A DNA stretch of 64,000 bases from Caldilineaceae bacterium (GTDB lineage: Bacteria > Chloroflexota > Anaerolineae > Caldilineales > Caldilineaceae), in NCBI GenBank assembly GCA_022821585.1, contig JAJEDI010000049.1, positions 1 through 64,000 of the forward strand, given 5' to 3'. The notes below the pieces were generated by a model, which worked only from the letters and a program-made list of their open reading frames with translations, did not search any database and was not told the origin of the DNA. Positions 63,427 to 64,000 of the stretch are shown here, piece by piece. How positions within the stretch are numbered: the stretch's first letter is position 1; the number at the start of each line of letters is the position of its first letter. The translations under genes and the position numbers were made by a program.

Positions 63427-63663
63427 GGAGCGGACAATCGGCTTGCGTTCATTGGAAAAGTCCTGTCAATCAGCGAAAATGCCTTTACTCTGGATTGTAC
63501 CATCTGCGTTGGGCAAAGACGTTTGAAACGCCTTCCAAACAATCACAGCCCTCCCCTCAATCGCACAGATTCCCGTTCTGGCAGTCCGCGCGAGAGGTCT
63601 TGATCTGAGGAGGGGTTTGCAGTAAGCGAAAAATTAACGGTGGAGTTGGCCTCTCCCTCCTTG

Positions 63664-63984
63664 CTAAAGGCTCTCGTCGGTCACTTGCAGCAGAGTTGAC
63701 ACGGATGCAGACAGTGTTGTCAGGTTTTCGGCGCTGATTTTTGTTCGCAGCGCTTTCTGTATCAACGAACCGGCCAGCGCCTCTTCCCAACAGTTGACCT
63801 GCGGGTGGACATAGGCACCGCGCCCGGACATTTTGCCGGATTCATCCAAGTGGACCCCGTCAGCAGCCCGGACCAGGCGAATCAGGTCGCGCTTTCCGTC
63901 AGACTCCCGGCAGGCGATACACATTCTCTGGGGAGCCCGGAAGGCGCCCCGCCGCTGTTTCGACCCCTTCACCCGTTTTGCCAT
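63664..63984 (-). CDS. ylxR: YlxR family RNA-binding protein (RnpM)
   Basis: 106 residues. Small basic protein encoded between nusA and infB in most bacteria. It has RMCIACRESDGKRDLIRLVRAADGV and the family motif GRGAYVHPQVNCW. Bacillus YlxR/RnpM binds RNase P RNA and modulates its activity. The basic N-terminus (MAKRVKGSKQRRGAFRAPQR) fits RNA contact. AGGA is directly next to the start. The upstream gene, presumably nusA, would lie beyond the window edge; only 16 bases remain. Confidence 0.9.
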   Translation of the reverse strand: MAKRVKGSKQRRGAFRAPQRMCIACRESDGKRDLIRLVRAADGVHLDESGKMSGRGAYVHPQVNCWEEALAGSLIQKALRTKISAENLTTLSASVSTLLQVTDESL

Positions 63985-64000
63985 TCCTGGTATCGCCCGG

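Larger units (their letters stand above)
63085..63663 (-). other. Long leader between ylxR and infB
   Basis: 578 bp where many genomes have a short gap or a ylxQ (L7Ae-like) gene; no such gene is present. On the minus strand there is a promoter candidate (63426-63397) about 310 bp before infB and a hairpin at 63182-63165. Two long plus-strand open frames have no ribosome sites and are rejected. Confidence 0.55.

Noticed and set aside
63216..63608. 130-codon plus-strand frame in the infB leader
   Set aside because: No ribosome site, no recognisable protein features, overlaps another frame of similar length; it lies opposite the likely infB leader transcript.
63985..64000. 3' end of nusA at the right edge
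   Set aside because: Gene order predicts nusA here, but 16 bases cannot support a call.

Overview
The window is about 60% G+C. Its gene content and order fit a free-living bacterium of the Chloroflexota, most likely the Anaerolineae/Caldilineae side. The clues are a mevalonate-pathway decarboxylase, surface proteins with Thr/Pro-rich linkers, a DUF3179 lipoprotein, a dnaG-sigA pair and frequent TTG/GTG starts. This assignment is inference from gene content; the window has no rRNA gene.

Layout. 1-3116 (+): a DHH/DHHA1 phosphoesterase, a small acidic protein and a diphosphomevalonate-type decarboxylase. 3198-4587: a lower-GC patch with a gluzincin-like metalloprotease. 4588-6566 (-): an MFS exporter and its TetR regulator with a perfect palindromic operator. 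7557-11483 (+): HflX, a 2-hydroxyacid dehydrogenase and citrate synthase. 11521-14858 (-): RecG and DegV, divergent from rpmB (L28), which has a clear promoter and terminator. 15278-19191 (-): RlmN, a HAD-IIA phosphatase and RecJ, divergent from a YprB-like DEDD nuclease. 21060-22082 (-): a bactofilin. 22279-26324 (+): an SCP2 protein, DnaG behind a consensus promoter, and the primary sigma factor. tRNA-Asn follows at 26459.

26535-34405 is the most accessory-looking stretch: DUF1801 and VOC proteins, an unrecorded 54-residue membrane peptide gene with its own promoter and helically phased repeats behind it, a DUF3179 lipoprotein flanked by inverted heptamer repeats, and a three-gene unit for surface/membrane proteins. 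34693-42279 holds a GGT-like amidohydrolase, an eukaryotic-type UDP-sugar pyrophosphorylase, a double-length FemABX protein and a molybdate ABC pair (modA, modB). 42409-46486: glutamate formimidoyltransferase and two envelope-polysaccharide glycosyltransferases. 46502-48375: a CIRCE-controlled hrcA-grpE unit. 49901-53880: sbcD-sbcC. 53902-57346 (-): a GT1 glycosyltransferase and a multidomain lipoprotein. 57420-63984 (-): the conserved translation cluster ylxR-infB-rbfA-nrnA-truB-ribF, whose upstream nusA would lie beyond the right edge.

How the genes work together: most of the window is core information processing (replication priming, transcription initiation, recombination repair, translation initiation and RNA maturation). 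Cell-envelope genes (bactofilin, FemABX, sugar transferase, glycosyltransferases, surface lipoproteins) are spread between these blocks. No CRISPR array, prophage or complete insertion sequence was found. The best candidates for something undescribed are the 28.1-28.5 kb small-membrane-peptide locus, the 30.2-34.4 kb surface-protein unit and the double FemABX enzyme.
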